Counted from the first letter of the stretch, positions 1-7,806 are shown. The stretch is 18,011 nt of DNA from Candidatus [Bacteroides] periocalifornicus (GCA_001421095.1 LIIK01000039.1:8792-26802), one strand, 5' to 3'. Translations and numbers: made by a program. The notes: generated from the letters alone by a model not told the origin.

Positions 1-100
1 CGAGAAATGGAAGTGATTGATTAAAACCTATTTATTCGCAAGAAGAGGAAAGCCTCCCTGTAAAAGATTAAAACCATACGGGACTTTTGCAGAGGTCTCA
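1..100 (+). repeat. Interspersed intergenic repeat, copy R1 (cut by the window edge)
   Basis: This stretch aligns with 5978-6088 on the same strand and with 17311-17416 inverted. Shared blocks include GATTAAAA, GGAAAGCCTCCC, CCATACGGG and TGCAGAGG, with most of the remaining positions also matching copy R2. The copy begins inside the element, because R2 and R3 both extend further 5' with a GCTACG-TCTTCGA block. It lies just upstream of the feo operon promoter. No transposase or open frame is associated with it, so it is a noncoding repeat of unknown function. Confidence 0.7.
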
Positions 101-146
101 GCGCACTCCTTCTTCTGGTAATTATCCCACAATCCCGAAATTTTTC

Positions 147-154
147 TACCTTTG
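147..154 (+). promoter_or_regulatory. Bacteroidetes-type minus-7 element of the feo operon
   Basis: TACCTTTG matches the TAnnTTTG minus-7 consensus of the Bacteroidetes primary sigma factor and lies 23 bases before the ATG at 177. I see no clear TTTG minus-33 partner about 20 bases upstream. No DtxR-type palindromic operator is evident around it. Confidence 0.55.
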
Positions 155-176
155 CCACTAATTAAAATGGATACAA

Positions 177-1361
177 ATGAGTATACGTCTGCTCGTAGGG
201 CTGCTCTTCTTCATCGCAGGGCTGCTAATAGCCATCTGGGGTGTGCACAGCACCCGTAGAGCGTACCGACGGAAGAGCCATTTTGGACGCGCTACCCCCC
301 GCACCCGTGGGCTGGTGCACCGGGGACGATTGCTGGAACGTTGCCCCGATATTCAGTCCCTGAGCCGGCGTGATCGGAGCCGGGTAGAGGCCATGCTCCG
401 CCTCCTCTTTGAACATGCGCTCGATGGACAGGAACTCTCAGCTCGCACCGTGGCCGAGCAGCTGGGCTACAGCCTAAAGCGAACCGTGGCCCTGGGCGAC
501 ATCCTCCGACGACAGGGACTCCTGGATGCGGACAGCTGGACGCTCACATCGAATGGCGAGAGCTGCGCGGTGTACGTTATCCGCAAGCACCGCCTGCTGG
601 AGACCTACCTCTCCGAACGGTCTGGTATTCCCCCGGAGCAGTGGCACTTCGAAGCCCAACGGCAGGCAACCCGAGACAACCCGGAAGAGCCTGAATGGAT
701 CGCACGGCAGCTGGGATTTCCCCGCTACGACCCCCACGGCGACCCTATACCCTCAGAATTCGGCGATATCCCCCCGGTGAAGGGTGAGCCGCTCGGCATT
801 CTACGCACTCCCCCAGGGCTCTACGAGATAACGCACATGGAAGATGAGCCTCCAGAGATCTACCAAGAACTCCTGGATATGGGCCTGTTCCCCGGCGCGA
901 TAATAGAGGTAGAAAGCCAAGATGCCCCCTCCCATGAGCCCAGCGGCTCAACGAAGGCCAGCAAGCCCCACCCAGCGGATTCCAGGAGGCCTGCCTACTA
1001 CCTCCCCCTCCGCTTTGAGGATCGGCACTACCAGCTCTCGCCCCTTCAGGCCCGCCAGCTCACGGTACGCCCTACAGAGGAGAAGCCCGAAGACCAGATA
1101 ACACGCCTCTCAATGCTCACTATCAACCGCACAGCAGAGGTCGTGGGAATATCGGGCGCCTGCCGAGGTCCTAACCGCAGGCGGCTGCTGGATCTCGGAT
1201 TTGTACGAGGCAGCAAGGTGCGTATCGACCTCGTAAGCCCACTAGGCAATCCGACCGCCTACCTCATCCGCGGCACCAGCATTGCGCTTAGGCGCGACCA
1301 AGCCTTCCAGATCCAAGTTCGCCTAATCCCACAGAGCCAGTCCCAACAAACCCCAGAGTGA
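177..1361 (+). CDS. Membrane-anchored DtxR-like regulator fused to two FeoA domains
   Basis: The 394-residue protein has one N-terminal hydrophobic helix (about 5-22) followed by a basic stretch. A DtxR/MntR-like winged helix follows (about 66-130, with recognition-region AEQLGYSLKRT), then a DtxR-type dimerisation region (about 131-200, ending in the family-typical DPHGDPIP). Two FeoA (SH3-like) domains occupy about 205-298 and 309-382. By alignment with DtxR, the ancillary metal-site residues are kept (H138, E142, H157). The primary-site Cys102/Glu105/His106 equivalents are Q161, A164 and T165, so that site looks lost. The feoB start is 7 bases downstream, which indicates co-transcription and a role in FeoB-linked metal uptake. 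The ATG at 177 follows the minus-7 element. Domain assignment is secure. Whether it still binds DNA, and why it is tethered to the membrane, is inference. Confidence 0.85.
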   Translation: MSIRLLVGLLFFIAGLLIAIWGVHSTRRAYRRKSHFGRATPRTRGLVHRGRLLERCPDIQSLSRRDRSRVEAMLRLLFEHALDGQELSARTVAEQLGYSLKRTVALGDILRRQGLLDADSWTLTSNGESCAVYVIRKHRLLETYLSERSGIPPEQWHFEAQRQATRDNPEEPEWIARQLGFPRYDPHGDPIPSEFGDIPPVKGEPLGILRTPPGLYEITHMEDEPPEIYQELLDMGLFPGAIIEVESQDAPSHEPSGSTKASKPHPADSRRPAYYLPLRFEDRHYQLSPLQARQLTVRPTEEKPEDQITRLSMLTINRTAEVVGISGACRGPNRRRLLDLGFVRGSKVRIDLVSPLGNPTAYLIRGTSIALRRDQAFQIQVRLIPQSQSQQTPE

Positions 1362-1368
1362 TACGGCA

Positions 1369-3567
1369 ATGAACCATAAGACCCAATCGAATTGCCCCAA
1401 CGGGAACTGCCAGTCATCCCACATCTACCGTCTAGGGACGCGCGCTGGCGATGCCGACTACACCATAGCCCTGGCAGGCAACCCCAACACGGGCAAAAGC
1501 ACGATATTCAACGCCCTCACTGGGCTAAAGCAGCACACTGGGAATTGGCCGGGAAAGACCATAGCCAAGCTAGAGGGGGGATTCCGCTACGGTGGGCATA
1601 AATACCGACTGGTGGATCTGCCTGGCACCTACTCGCTCCTCTCCACCAGCGAGGATGAGGAAATTGCACGCAATGTGATACTCTTCTCTCGCCCAGCGGC
1701 TACCGTCATAGTGGCCGACGCTACCCGTCTGGAACGGAACATGAACCTCATACTCCAGATCGGGGAGATTTCAAGCCGCTGCATACTGTGCCTCAATCTG
1801 CTCGATGAGGCTCGGCGAAATAGGGTGCACATAGACCTCCGCGCGCTGAGCAAACGCCTAGGCATGCCTGTAGTAGGCACTAGCGCCCGAAGTGGCGAGG
1901 GAATCCCCGCGCTGCTGGCTGAGATAGACCGGGTGGTCCACGAGGATGATGCCACATGGCAACACGCCCGCTTTGAACTTCCACCCCGCGAGGAGAAGCT
2001 TGTGGTGGGTTTCACTCAGCGGCTCGAATCCATAGTTCCCGGGCTTCCCAATGCACGTTGGCTCACTCTTCGGCTCTTCGACGGCGACCCTGTAGTGCGG
2101 CACTACTTCACCAGCGGAGAGATCTCTGAACTCACGCCTGGGGTTCAACCTCCAGACCCCTCTACCGTAACCTCCCTGCTAGACGAGATAGCTAAGGCCA
2201 GCAACACACTGGGGGCTAAACTCCAAGATACGGTATCGGAGGCCATCTACAGCACCGCAAACCGCATATGCAGCGAATGCGTGACCTACGGGTACGAGAA
2301 TGGTAGGGCGCCGTTCGACGTGAAAATTGACCGGATTGTAACCAGCCGTAGGTGGGGATTTCCCATCATGCTGGTGCTGCTAGGCGCGGTACTGTGGATC
2401 ACGATAGTCGGGAGCAACTATCCCTCGGGATTCCTGAGCTGGCTGCTAGTAGATACCCTCCACCCCTGGCTGGTAGAGCTGGGGCATACTGCGCATTTCC
2501 CCGGGTGGCTAACCGGTTTTCTGTTCGATGGCGTGTACCTTGCTACCGCATGGGTAGTGGCCGTGATGCTCCCCCCTATGGCGATATTCTTCCCCCTATT
2601 CACACTGCTGGAGGATTTCGGCTACCTGCCAAGGGTGGCCTTTAACCTCGACGAACTCTTCAGACGCGCTGGGGCGCACGGCAAGCAGGCCCTCACCATG
2701 ACTATGGGGTTCGGGTGCAATGCTGCGGGGGTAGTGGCCACGCGCATCATCGATAGCCCACGCGAGCGGCTCATTGCCATCATTACTAACAATTTCAGCC
2801 TCTGCAACGGGCGATGGCCCACCCAGATCATGATCGCCACACTCTTCCTCGGCGCGCTAGCCCCAGCCGCGCTCCAAGGGACAGTAGCCATGGGGTCTGT
2901 GGTCATCATAGCCCTGCTAGGTATTGCATTTATGTTCTTGGTATCTTGGGCTTTAAGCCGAACGGTACTCCGCGGACAGGTCTCCACCTTTCACCTTGAA
3001 CTTCCGCCCTACAGGCCCCCGCAGCTCTGGCGAACCATCTACACCTCCCTCATCGACAGGACTATCATCGTGCTAGGGCGGGCTGTAACCTTTGCCATCC
3101 CGGCTGGAGCCCTCATCTGGCTAAGCTGCAATATCACCATCGGTGGCGAATCTATAGCAAGCTACCTCATCCGCTGGCTCGATGCGCCCGGCATGATAAT
3201 GGGGCTCAACGGGGTGATCCTGCTTGCCTACATCCTGGCAATCCCCGCCAATGAGATCGTTATCCCCACGGTACTCATGCTGATAGTACTGACCACGGGG
3301 GTACATGGGTTGGGAGCTGGCGCCGGAGTGATGTTTGAAGACGAGGGGGCAATGCAAACCCTCTTCCACGCCAACGGGTGGACGCTCCTCACTGGCATCA
3401 ATCTCATGCTCTTCTGCCTGCTGCATAATCCCTGCAGCACCACCATATACAGCATTTACAAGGAAACCAAAAGCGCAAAATGGACGGCTGTGGCCTCCCT
3501 AGTCCCCCTGGCACTCGGTGTTGTGGTGACAATACTCGTTGCCTCCATCTGGAGACTATTCGCCTAG
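1369..3567 (+). CDS. feoB: FeoB-family GTPase/metal transporter (ferrous iron or Mn)
   Basis: The 732-residue inner-membrane protein has a cytosolic N-terminal G domain with G1 GNPNTGKS (37-44), G2 Thr64 in NWPGKT, G3 DLPG (83-86), G4 NLLD (143-146) and G5 TSAR (171-174). A helical spacer follows, then a polytopic membrane half from about residue 333. The gate signatures are GFGCNAAGV (447-455), SLCNGRWP around C479, PANEIVIP, and HNPCSTT with C690. This GFGCN/CNGR form differs from the E. coli-like FeoB gate and resembles the subgroup that includes Porphyromonas gingivalis FeoB2, reported as a manganese transporter. Metal specificity is therefore open. The extreme N-terminus has a small CPNGNC motif before the G domain, and the FeoA domains are supplied by the preceding gene. 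It starts 7 bases after that gene and ends 20 bases before the next one. Confidence 0.95.
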   Translation: MNHKTQSNCPNGNCQSSHIYRLGTRAGDADYTIALAGNPNTGKSTIFNALTGLKQHTGNWPGKTIAKLEGGFRYGGHKYRLVDLPGTYSLLSTSEDEEIARNVILFSRPAATVIVADATRLERNMNLILQIGEISSRCILCLNLLDEARRNRVHIDLRALSKRLGMPVVGTSARSGEGIPALLAEIDRVVHEDDATWQHARFELPPREEKLVVGFTQRLESIVPGLPNARWLTLRLFDGDPVVRHYFTSGEISELTPGVQPPDPSTVTSLLDEIAKASNTLGAKLQDTVSEAIYSTANRICSECVTYGYENGRAPFDVKIDRIVTSRRWGFPIMLVLLGAVLWITIVGSNYPSGFLSWLLVDTLHPWLVELGHTAHFPGWLTGFLFDGVYLATAWVVAVMLPPMAIFFPLFTLLEDFGYLPRVAFNLDELFRRAGAHGKQALTMTMGFGCNAAGVVATRIIDSPRERLIAIITNNFSLCNGRWPTQIMIATLFLGALAPAALQGTVAMGSVVIIALLGIAFMFLVSWALSRTVLRGQVSTFHLELPPYRPPQLWRTIYTSLIDRTIIVLGRAVTFAIPAGALIWLSCNITIGGESIASYLIRWLDAPGMIMGLNGVILLAYILAIPANEIVIPTVLMLIVLTTGVHGLGAGAGVMFEDEGAMQTLFHANGWTLLTGINLMLFCLLHNPCSTTIYSIYKETKSAKWTAVASLVPLALGVVVTILVASIWRLFA

Positions 3568-3587
3568 CCATTCAATGATAACCTAGC

Positions 3588-4007
3588 ATGAAAAAGGCAA
3601 TCCACACTCTCTGCCCCCTCCTCGTATTCCTAGGGGGCATAGCGCTGTCGCTCTACGGATGCAGACCTTCGGGCAACATTATCCCTACAGCACCATTCGA
3701 GACCATAGTGTACCAAGCGCTGGTAGCCAATGGAATCGCCACGGAGGTAGACTCCATCAGCTCGGCCATAGCCGAACGGAGGATCGATCTCTACTCTGGC
3801 ATCTACCAAGCCCATGGATACACCCAGGCGCAAATGGATTCCACCTTGCGCTACTACGGCCAGCACCCCGAAGAGCTCGACAAGATACTCGACCACGTGG
3901 TGGCCAGAATCCAGGAGCAAATGGCGAAACTCAACGCTCTCGACAGCGTAAAAACGCCCTCAGACAGCGCTACTCTAGAGCTAATATCGCTCCCTGTTCT
4001 TGACTAA
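3588..4007 (+). CDS. DUF4296-like lipoprotein
   Basis: The 139-residue protein begins with a lipoprotein-type signal: charged MKKA, a hydrophobic core, then LSLYGC with the acceptor Cys at 25. The mature part contains a segment typical of the Bacteroidetes DUF4296 family, including YSGIYQAHGYTQAQMDSTL followed by RYYGQHPEELDKI. The remainder is probably helical. The function of the family is unknown. It begins 20 bases after feoB on the same strand, and the terminator at 4140 follows it, so it is probably the last gene of the feo operon. It is expected at the periplasmic face of an envelope membrane. Family assignment is from remembered motif pattern only. Confidence 0.75.
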   Translation: MKKAIHTLCPLLVFLGGIALSLYGCRPSGNIIPTAPFETIVYQALVANGIATEVDSISSAIAERRIDLYSGIYQAHGYTQAQMDSTLRYYGQHPEELDKILDHVVARIQEQMAKLNALDSVKTPSDSATLELISLPVLD

Positions 4008-4023
4008 CCGCACACCTCTCACA

Positions 4024-4120
4024 CACACAGGAAGCTCCACCTTCCTATGTGAAAAGGGGCGGGAGTCCGAACACACCTGCGGTATCCTCTCTCCATGGCG
4101 CTGCGCTAGCCACCCGCAGG
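4024..4120 (+). other. Two hairpins in the feo operon 3' region
   Basis: The first hairpin pairs 4024-4034 with 4041-4051 (11 pairs, one mismatch, 6-base loop). The second pairs CCTGCGG at 4076-4082 with CCGCAGG at 4114-4120 and encloses a small TGGC/GCCA stem (4096-4099 with 4109-4112). Neither has a T-tract, so neither is an intrinsic terminator. They could protect the 3' end of the transcript or be repeat debris. Open frames here show no protein-like features. Confidence 0.35.
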
Positions 4121-4139
4121 CAGCAGCACCGTAAATTCT

Positions 4140-4175
4140 CTCTGCCCTCCAGCGCAATGGAGGGCAGAGTTTTTT
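4140..4175 (+). terminator. Intrinsic terminator of the feo operon
   Basis: A perfect 12-bp GC-rich stem (4140-4151 with 4158-4169) has a 6-base loop and is followed at once by six T (4170-4175). It lies 130 bases after the DUF4296 gene and reads on the + strand only. Confidence 0.9.
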
Positions 4176-4405
4176 GTGTGCGTTCTGTTCCCCAGCGAAG
4201 AAGCCCGCTGGGAGAGTCATCAGATCCGTTTTCTGGTAGTGATTGCCCCGTTAATTTTCTGTATATTATGATTAAAATCAGCAACTTTCAATGATTAGAA
4301 CGCATGGCAACACCGAGATCTATTCTGCTCATATGAATTGTTAATCAGGCCCGCAAAATCCATGCGAACGTCAATAGACTGCACAGCAATCCCAGAATGA
4401 TTGAC

Positions 4406-4413
4406 TAGCTTTG
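4406..4413 (+). promoter_or_regulatory. Putative minus-7 element for the amidohydrolase gene
   Basis: TAGCTTTG fits TAnnTTTG and lies 68 bases before the ATG at 4482, after the feo terminator. It sits between CCCAG and CTGGG half-sites (about 4390-4418), which could be an operator or chance. No good minus-33 element is visible. The rest of 4176-4481 shows nothing else I can name. Confidence 0.4.
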
Positions 4414-4481
4414 CTGGGCGAAAGAACGCCAAAGTCTAAACGAAGTTAGCCCAATTTTCAGCACACATAACACTGATAGCC

Positions 4482-5687
4482 ATGCAGATAAGACGTATAG
4501 CAGCGCATCAGCTACACACCCAAACTGGCGAGGTGCTCCCCTATGGCGGTGTGGCCATAGCCGAAAATGGCGAGATTCTCGAAATCTTCCAGCTCGAGGC
4601 AGCCAACCCGGAACGAGAAGGCGTGGAATTCTACAACGGTATTCTCACCCCAGGCTTCGTGAATGCGCATACCCACATGGAGCTCAGCTTTTTCAATGGT
4701 GTGTTCGTACCTGGCGGCTCTATGGTGGCCTTCCTCCGCCAAATCGATTCGCTCCGTATAGACATTGACCAGCAGGTGATAGATAAAGCGCTGGCCGATG
4801 CCTATGAGATACTAAAACGTGATGGGCAGGTAGCCTACGCAGATATCGGCAATGCGGCAGACACTGTTCCCTTCAAGCAGCATGAGGATTTCGATTCGAT
4901 AAGCTTTGTGGAGGTATTCGGCGCAAACCGCGAGCTGGCAGATAGTGCCTGGCAGACCGCTGGAAGGGTAATGGAACGCTTCCGTGCCGCGGGAATCACC
5001 CAAGCTTACTTCACACCGCATGCGCCCTACTCAGTCGGGCGAGAGCTGTGGGATTACCTAATGCCAGAGCTGGAGAAAGCGCCCATCCTCTCGCTCCATT
5101 TCATGGAAACGGCGCAAGAGGTAGAATTCATGAATTCTGGCACTGGCGCTATGGATAACCTTTACCGCAACGTATGGAAACGGACGGTGAACATCCCTAG
5201 AATAGATGAGGTGATGGCGCATCTCGCGCACCTAGGGAAGCTTGGTAAGCGTATGCTACTCATCCATTGCGTTGCGCTGAGCCAAGCCCTCATGCAGCAA
5301 GTGAAATCCGTAGCCCCAAACGCCGCAATAGTGCTTTGCCCTGCCAGCAATCTGTTCATTGAGGGCCGCATGCCAAATATCCCCCTCATGCTGCGTGAAG
5401 GCATGCCCCTAGCCATCGGCACTGATAGCTACTCTAGCTCTCCCACCCTCTCCCTACTCGACCAGCTACGGATAGTAAACGATTACTACCCAGAAATTCC
5501 TCTCTCTACCCTTATAACTATTGCCACCAAGGGGGGAGCCGATGCCTGCGGATTCTCTGATCTCGGGCAGCTACGGGTCGGTTCTCGCCCTGGGCTTAAC
5601 CTCCTTGAGGGCAAGGGGCTACTGCAAGGTTCGCTAGCCCACGCCACTGTGCGCCCCCTGGCCAATCGTAAAGGGTGGACCGCCTGA
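4482..5687 (+). CDS. Amidohydrolase, aminodeoxyfutalosine/SAH-deaminase type
   Basis: The 401-residue cytosolic metal-dependent hydrolase belongs to the COG0402 amidohydrolase superfamily. A short N-terminal beta segment precedes the TIM barrel. The metal and catalytic signatures are in the expected order: NAHTHMEL with H63 and H65, FTPHAPYS with H180, LHFMET with H206 and E209, IHCV with H262, and IGTDS with D315. Length is a little short of the ~430-450 common for SAH/MTA deaminases, which suits the Bacteroidetes members often proposed as aminodeoxyfutalosine deaminase in the futalosine menaquinone route. No other menaquinone gene is nearby, so the substrate is unproven. It is flanked by an upstream terminator and a convergent gene downstream, so it is probably monocistronic. 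Confidence 0.85.
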   Translation: MQIRRIAAHQLHTQTGEVLPYGGVAIAENGEILEIFQLEAANPEREGVEFYNGILTPGFVNAHTHMELSFFNGVFVPGGSMVAFLRQIDSLRIDIDQQVIDKALADAYEILKRDGQVAYADIGNAADTVPFKQHEDFDSISFVEVFGANRELADSAWQTAGRVMERFRAAGITQAYFTPHAPYSVGRELWDYLMPELEKAPILSLHFMETAQEVEFMNSGTGAMDNLYRNVWKRTVNIPRIDEVMAHLAHLGKLGKRMLLIHCVALSQALMQQVKSVAPNAAIVLCPASNLFIEGRMPNIPLMLREGMPLAIGTDSYSSSPTLSLLDQLRIVNDYYPEIPLSTLITIATKGGADACGFSDLGQLRVGSRPGLNLLEGKGLLQGSLAHATVRPLANRKGWTA

Positions 5688-5830
5688 TCACCAAACGAAC
5701 GCCACCGCACCCGTAGGCGGAGGAACGCTACAACCTGGCGCGGGGGAGCTTTTCACGGCATCAGATTCCCAAACGACTGGAACGACGGACTTTCCTCCGC
5801 ATATTTCTCCTAACTATTAAGCTATTCAAT

Positions 5831-5953
5831 AATATTGCTGTTCGGTAAAACTTTTAGGGCATGAAAAAAATAGGCTGACACTTCCAGCGAGGTGTCAGCC
5901 CTATTGGCTACCTGTGTTTTTGGTGTAAAAATATTGCTGCTCGTAAAGCTTCT
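5831..5953. repeat. Pair of ~25-base direct repeats flanking a hairpin
   Basis: The segment 5831-5855 (AATATTGCTG, then TTCGGTAAAAC) recurs at 5930-5953 (AATATTGCTG, then CTCGTAAAGC). The first 10 bases are identical and most of the rest match. The pair brackets the hairpin at 5869-5905. It may be a small palindromic element with duplicated flanks or an old local duplication. Confidence 0.45.
5862..5905 (-). terminator. Hairpin with T-tract reading on the - strand
   Basis: GCTGACAC (5874-5881) pairs with GTGTCAGC (5892-5899), and the stem extends outward through AATAG/CTATT with one bulged base. On the - strand the stem is followed by about seven T. On the + strand there is no adjacent T-tract, although the hairpin lies 180 bases after the amidohydrolase stop. 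The nearest - strand gene already has a terminator at 6126, so this may be a back-up or part of a repeat. Confidence 0.6.
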
Positions 5954-5977
5954 CATAAGCGACGCACACGCCACGCC

Positions 5978-6088
5978 GCTACGGTCTTCGATTTAATTGA
6001 ATTGCTTGATTAAAAGTTATTTACACGAAAATAGGGGAAAGCCTCCCATAACGGATTGAACCCATACGGGGCTTCTGCAGAGGCCTCA
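5978..6088 (+). repeat. Interspersed intergenic repeat, copy R2
   Basis: This is the most complete copy. It runs from GCTACGGTCTTCGA to AGAGGCCTCA, where AGGCCT is a perfect palindrome. It aligns with 1-100 (direct) and 17311-17416 (inverted). Beyond its 3' end, GCCACAAATAAAAACGG at 6114-6130 resembles GCCACTAATTAAAATGG at 154-170 downstream of copy R1, so these two copies may share more than the core. It lies in the convergent intergenic region with no gene of its own. Confidence 0.75.
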
Positions 6089-6122
6089 ATAGAGGGCATT
6101 CTTTTAGGATTTCGCCACAAAT

Positions 6123-6167
6123 AAAAACGGTTGGGGTCGATGTATATGCCCATCGACCCCAACCGTT
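6123..6167 (-). terminator. Terminator of the - strand envelope gene pair
   Basis: A perfect 17-bp stem (6126-6142 with 6151-6167) has an 8-base loop. On the - strand it is followed by TTT, A, then more T. It lies about 200 bases downstream of the beta-barrel gene stop. The unusually long stem would also block read-through from the + strand. Confidence 0.8.
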
Positions 6168-6363
6168 CTAGGTTAAAGCCTCTCTACCGAAATTACTCTA
6201 TCCTTTTCTATATCCCTCTCTTGTCTAGCATTATAGCTAGATTTTCGCCTCGCAGGAAATATCCGCAATAGTGGACGGCTTCATATTCTTGCGGGGATTA
6301 CTCTGCAGGGAGGCTAAAACCCCATGTGGATTCGCAAGAAACCCAATACGCCCTGCATGCATC

Positions 6364-7806
6364 CTACGGTTGCTCGAAGAAGAAGGCGTTCAGCTCATAG
6401 ATATCATCAGGTGTAAAGTCCGACCTCCCAGTGAAGTAATCATCTATCGCCTTCAGTATTTCATCGTAGGATATGTACCCATCTCCATCGAGATCTACGC
6501 TTTGGAACTTGCTAGGAATACCCTGTTCTGCAAAGCGATAACGCCTGTTCCAAATGCGCGAAACCGGCTGCATCTTCGCCTTGCTACGCTCTACTGGGGG
6601 CGGATTCAGTGCTGGCAGAGACCTTTCCTTATCGGAAAGCAGACGTCCTTCATCATCCACTGGCTGGCCTTTCTCCGTATAAGTCTCCTTGTCTAGATAG
6701 TCGGGTACTCCATCTCGATCCCTATCCACGGGGCAACCGACCGAGTCGACAGCAACACCCTCAGGAGTATCGGGGCATTCGTCGTAAATATCGAATACAC
6801 CATCATTATCCTGATCGCTCATAAAGACCTCATAGTCAAAGTCAATATCTACAAACTCTCTATCAACTATGAACGATTCGGCCTGCGAGAACATATCCAG
6901 ATGGAACTGCAACCCTGTATAGGCGTACATATCATGCCACGGCGAGCTTTTCTGCCCGTAGAGCTTGGCCACATTGGCATCATAACCATCTAGCAGATCG
7001 GTAAGCGTGTACCGAATGGAGGTGAAGAACCGTAGCCAAGTTCGGTCGCTCAAATAAAAATCGACCCCTGCCTCTAAGGGAAATACAGCTGATACTGGAG
7101 GGAAGCTCTTGAGACCGTAGATGTTCATCTTCTTCATATCGGTCTCGAACGACCTATCCATCCTCACAGGCGAGAGAGTGCTTGCCCCCGGGGTTCCTTC
7201 AGCCCTCATCCGAATGGTGCCATCGCTCCAAAACCGGTAAAACTGATCGTTGGCATCGAGATAATTCCCCTTAGGCGTATAGACAAGCACACCCGCTCCC
7301 AAAGAGACGAATGGGTTGAAATTCTTACGCTTGCCGAAAAGCTGCCAGAAATTGTACTCTGTGCTAAATCCGATCTCGTAGACTTCGGTCTGGAATGCGG
7401 TATTCGGATACCATTGCCGATCCCTCACCACAAGTGGCTTGGCATTATTCATCCCGTACGAACGTCCGTAATCAATTCCCTGCAGCCGTCCGTAGAGTAC
7501 GTAGGCATTAATTTTCAGCTGCTTGCTCTTACCCACTAGGGTAGAGATGTTCACCCTCGCGCCGAAAGTGCCGTCTATAAAATTGGACTTCGGGGATCTT
7601 ATCTCTCCCAAAGGGTGCAATAGCCCAAACCCAAAAGCCACCACCGGACGCTTCACCGGATCGGCCACTTCCACCTCCTGCTCTAGCATCCGTGCGTAGT
7701 AGTCCTCTACATCTTGCGCGCGCAATCCACTCATCCCCAGGAGGAATAGAACCGTGCATATGCAAAGGAGGCGGAGCACCCTGCGGTTTACATTTGCGGT
7801 CTGCAT
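6364..7806 (-). CDS. Outer-membrane beta-barrel protein with TSP3 repeats and a C-terminal EF-hand
   Basis: I chose the ATG at 7806 because it gives a clean signal peptide (MQTANVNRRVLRLL, a hydrophobic core, cleavage near LRA/QDV) and a 480-residue protein. The frame stays open to 7929, but that extension is hydrophilic and overlaps the upstream gene. Residues about 45-310 look like alternating beta-strands of an outer-membrane porin-like barrel. Calcium-binding TSP3-type repeats follow at about 331-372 (DQDNDGVFDIYDECPD, DRDRDGVPDY), then a linker, then a canonical EF-hand loop at about 438-449 (DLDGDGYISYDE). TSP3 repeats usually link a barrel to an OmpA peptidoglycan-binding domain, but here that domain is absent and the EF-hand stands in its place. 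It follows the SPOR-protein gene by 110 bases on the same strand. The function is unknown. Attachment to peptidoglycan through the SPOR partner is a guess. Confidence 0.75.
   Translation of the reverse strand: MQTANVNRRVLRLLCICTVLFLLGMSGLRAQDVEDYYARMLEQEVEVADPVKRPVVAFGFGLLHPLGEIRSPKSNFIDGTFGARVNISTLVGKSKQLKINAYVLYGRLQGIDYGRSYGMNNAKPLVVRDRQWYPNTAFQTEVYEIGFSTEYNFWQLFGKRKNFNPFVSLGAGVLVYTPKGNYLDANDQFYRFWSDGTIRMRAEGTPGASTLSPVRMDRSFETDMKKMNIYGLKSFPPVSAVFPLEAGVDFYLSDRTWLRFFTSIRYTLTDLLDGYDANVAKLYGQKSSPWHDMYAYTGLQFHLDMFSQAESFIVDREFVDIDFDYEVFMSDQDNDGVFDIYDECPDTPEGVAVDSVGCPVDRDRDGVPDYLDKETYTEKGQPVDDEGRLLSDKERSLPALNPPPVERSKAKMQPVSRIWNRRYRFAEQGIPSKFQSVDLDGDGYISYDEILKAIDDYFTGRSDFTPDDIYELNAFFFEQP

Noticed and set aside
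4045..4294. Short open frames on both strands in the feo 3' region
   Set aside because: They run through the terminator hairpin and other inverted repeats, have low-complexity translations and no supporting start signals.
6271..6696. 141-residue + strand open frame opposite the beta-barrel gene
   Set aside because: It overlaps the TSP3/EF-hand coding region on the other strand, which has clear motifs. The + reading has none.
6364..7806. Classical OmpA-family protein
   Set aside because: The barrel and TSP3 linker fit, but no OmpA peptidoglycan-binding domain follows. The C-terminus is an EF-hand.
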